This document shows positions 31,803 to 33,172 of a stretch of 33,172 nucleotides of DNA, piece by piece. Position 1 is the stretch's first letter. Each line of letters starts with the position of its first letter. The position numbers and the translations under genes were made by a program. Origin of the DNA: Bacillota bacterium (GTDB lineage Bacteria; Bacillota; Clostridia; Acetivibrionales; DTU013); assembly GCA_023435305.1 (NCBI GenBank), contig JAEYRV010000033.1, positions 1-33,172 on the forward strand. The letters are read 5' to 3'. The notes under the pieces were generated by a model. It was not told the origin of the DNA. It saw nothing but the letters and a program-made list of their open reading frames with translations, and did not search any database.

Positions 31803-33104
31803 TTATTTCACATCAATATTGGCCTTTAATTCGGTCCCGGTAAAATCCTTTGCCGAGATGCTCAGCTTTGTCCCGTCAAAAGTAATAAACTGTTCAAAGG
31901 TGCCCTTGTTTGCCTTTGACACCCAGGTATCGTCAACGCCCTTTCCCTCCGGATATATGCTGTCGCGGTCCGGATCGTAAGCCGATTCATCCGAACGTTC
32001 ATTTGCACTATATATAAGTGAATTGACCTTTCCATCCTTGTAGCCGATAATACCCCGATCATATAAGGTTTGAAAAGCATATCTATCCTGACCCAGAGGA
32101 ACAAATTCGAACATTTCGACATTTCTGCCCCCGTCAATATCCAAGATCCTCAAAGAATCCCTCTCCGGAGAGTACATACAGTGTATACTAAAGGTTTCAT
32201 CCATACCCGCTCTTTTTCCTGATAAAGTATAGTCGTTGGCTGCGTTGTGTTTAAGCTCCACATCGGTACACCCGTACGATTCCCAAAGCTGTGCGACCTG
32301 GTCCATTTTAGTCTGATCCTCGCAAAGTTCTGAGGTATAGGACATGTCAGGCGATGACAGCATAGAGAACGATATCTGCATGAGGTACTTCCCGGGATCG
32401 TCGTCAGGAAGCGATTTTGCATATATGAGCACTGATTTGTTCAGTAGTTTGTTGATTTCCGTCGAAATAGCTCTAATACGGGTGCAGTCTCCGGCATAAT
32501 CCTTATTCGAGCTCACCGGCGACGGGGCAGGTTCTTCATAAGCCATGAAACTACTTTTTAGCAGTGTCTCAAGAACAGTTTTCTGCTTATCATTCAAGAT
32601 AACACCATATCTTGACTCTGCTAGTGTCACCAGTTTTCCATTTACCGCACAAAGGCTATAGCCGTCCTGATTTACCTGCAAGGCGAACATCTGCGCATCA
32701 CCAGGACTGCTGAATTCATATACGGGAGTTTGTGACTGCATGCTGTCGTCCGCATAATTGACATAAATACCTCTTAACGGTATTGGTTCTGTCATGACCC
32801 TCAATTTCTGAATATCCTCAGCTGCATAACCGGCATCAATGGCGGCCTGTTTAACGGATTCCAGCGTAATATCGCTGTTGACCGGTTCTTCTGCCTCTGG
32901 TGCTGTTTCTGTTGGCGCTGTTTCTGTTGGTGCTGTTTCTTCTGGTGCTGTTTGATCTAATGCTTCTGCTGCTTCTTCTACTTCAGCAGTGCTCTGTCCA
33001 TCAATGTTGTCGGCTTCTGTGTCTGAGACCTCAGGTGCATTAGCTGCTGCATCATTTCCATTACTCCGTTTTACTATCAAACATGAAGACAGGAGCATGA
33101 CCAT
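31803..33104 (-). CDS. Lipoprotein-like protein of unknown function, probably 5'-truncated, 433 aa
   Basis: No family recognised. The frame begins MVMLLSSCLIVKRS, which contains a lipobox-like LSSC but lacks the basic n-region and most of the hydrophobic core. No ribosome site precedes the ATG. A low-complexity Ala/Glu/Thr/Pro linker follows, with TETAPTETAP repeats (about residues 50-75), then a globular region with VKQAAIDAGYAAEDIQKL, several Cys, and a charged C-terminus. A REP hairpin starts 18 bp upstream and the open frame continues into it. The gene therefore appears to have lost its 5' end when the REP arrived, or the first codons have been replaced. If expressed, it would be a surface-tethered protein. 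Confidence 0.7.
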   Translation of the reverse strand: MVMLLSSCLIVKRSNGNDAAANAPEVSDTEADNIDGQSTAEVEEAAEALDQTAPEETAPTETAPTETAPEAEEPVNSDITLESVKQAAIDAGYAAEDIQKLRVMTEPIPLRGIYVNYADDSMQSQTPVYEFSSPGDAQMFALQVNQDGYSLCAVNGKLVTLAESRYGVILNDKQKTVLETLLKSSFMAYEEPAPSPVSSNKDYAGDCTRIRAISTEINKLLNKSVLIYAKSLPDDDPGKYLMQISFSMLSSPDMSYTSELCEDQTKMDQVAQLWESYGCTDVELKHNAANDYTLSGKRAGMDETFSIHCMYSPERDSLRILDIDGGRNVEMFEFVPLGQDRYAFQTLYDRGIIGYKDGKVNSLIYSANERSDESAYDPDRDSIYPEGKGVDDTWVSKANKGTFEQFITFDGTKLSISAKDFTGTELKANIDVK

Positions 33105-33121
33105 AATACATGAATGAGAGT

Positions 33122-33172
33122 CGGGGTCAGGCTTGAAAAATTCCTTTATTAAATAAAGGAATTTTTCAAGCC
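33122..33172. repeat. REP inverted pair cut by the window end
   Basis: Forward copy 33123-33150, centre base A, reverse copy from 33152 running off the window. Both arms have the AAAAATTCC variant, the same as the RAYT element ends. Confidence 0.95.

Overview
The window looks like chromosomal DNA of a plant-fibre-degrading, Gram-positive Clostridia-type bacterium. The evidence is strong AGGAGG-type ribosome sites, sigma-A-like promoters, an OmpR/histidine-kinase/FtsX-ABC resistance-type operon, LplB/YtcP-type sugar permeases with a lipoprotein binding protein, and a LacI-controlled hemicellulose locus. No rRNA, tRNA, CRISPR array or phage gene was seen.

Layout. Positions 1-~123 (+) hold the N-terminal piece of a xanthine phosphoribosyltransferase gene, broken at a C-rich junction. 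146-5291 (-) is an operon of response regulator, sensor kinase, ABC ATPase and large FtsX permease. 5580-13989 (+) is a three-gene run: an unrecognised 622-aa protein, a polytopic membrane protein, and a giant transmembrane Ser/Thr kinase with an N-terminal HEPN-like motif and about 14 WD40-like blades. 13947-15005 is a RAYT (REP-associated tyrosine transposase) element. 15107-31561 (-) is an arabinoxylan-oligosaccharide locus: LacI regulator, large GH51, two permeases, binding lipoprotein, CE1-type esterase, type-B carboxylesterase, divergent GH120-like protein, short GH51, and GH120 beta-xylosidase. 31803-33104 (-) is a lipoprotein-like gene that seems to have lost its 5' end.

The sugar locus reads as one pathway. 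Feruloylated or acetylated arabinoxylo-oligosaccharides are captured by the lipoprotein and imported by the two permeases, whose ATPase is encoded elsewhere. They are then processed in the cytoplasm by esterases, arabinofuranosidases and beta-xylosidases. A sigma-A promoter with two LacI-type palindromes sits in front of the first enzyme gene.

The unifying oddity is a family of about 16 copies of a 28-bp repeat (starts GGGGTCAGGCTTGA, ends CTTTATT), mostly arranged as inverted pairs that would fold into near-perfect hairpins. It matches the ends of the RAYT element at 13947-15005. The copies lie only at gene edges. In three genes the repeat supplies or replaces the stop codon, and deleting it in silico restores a stop within 1-6 codons. 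Other copies sit in 5' leaders. The most novel candidate system is the HEPN/kinase/WD40 operon with its two uncharacterised partners.
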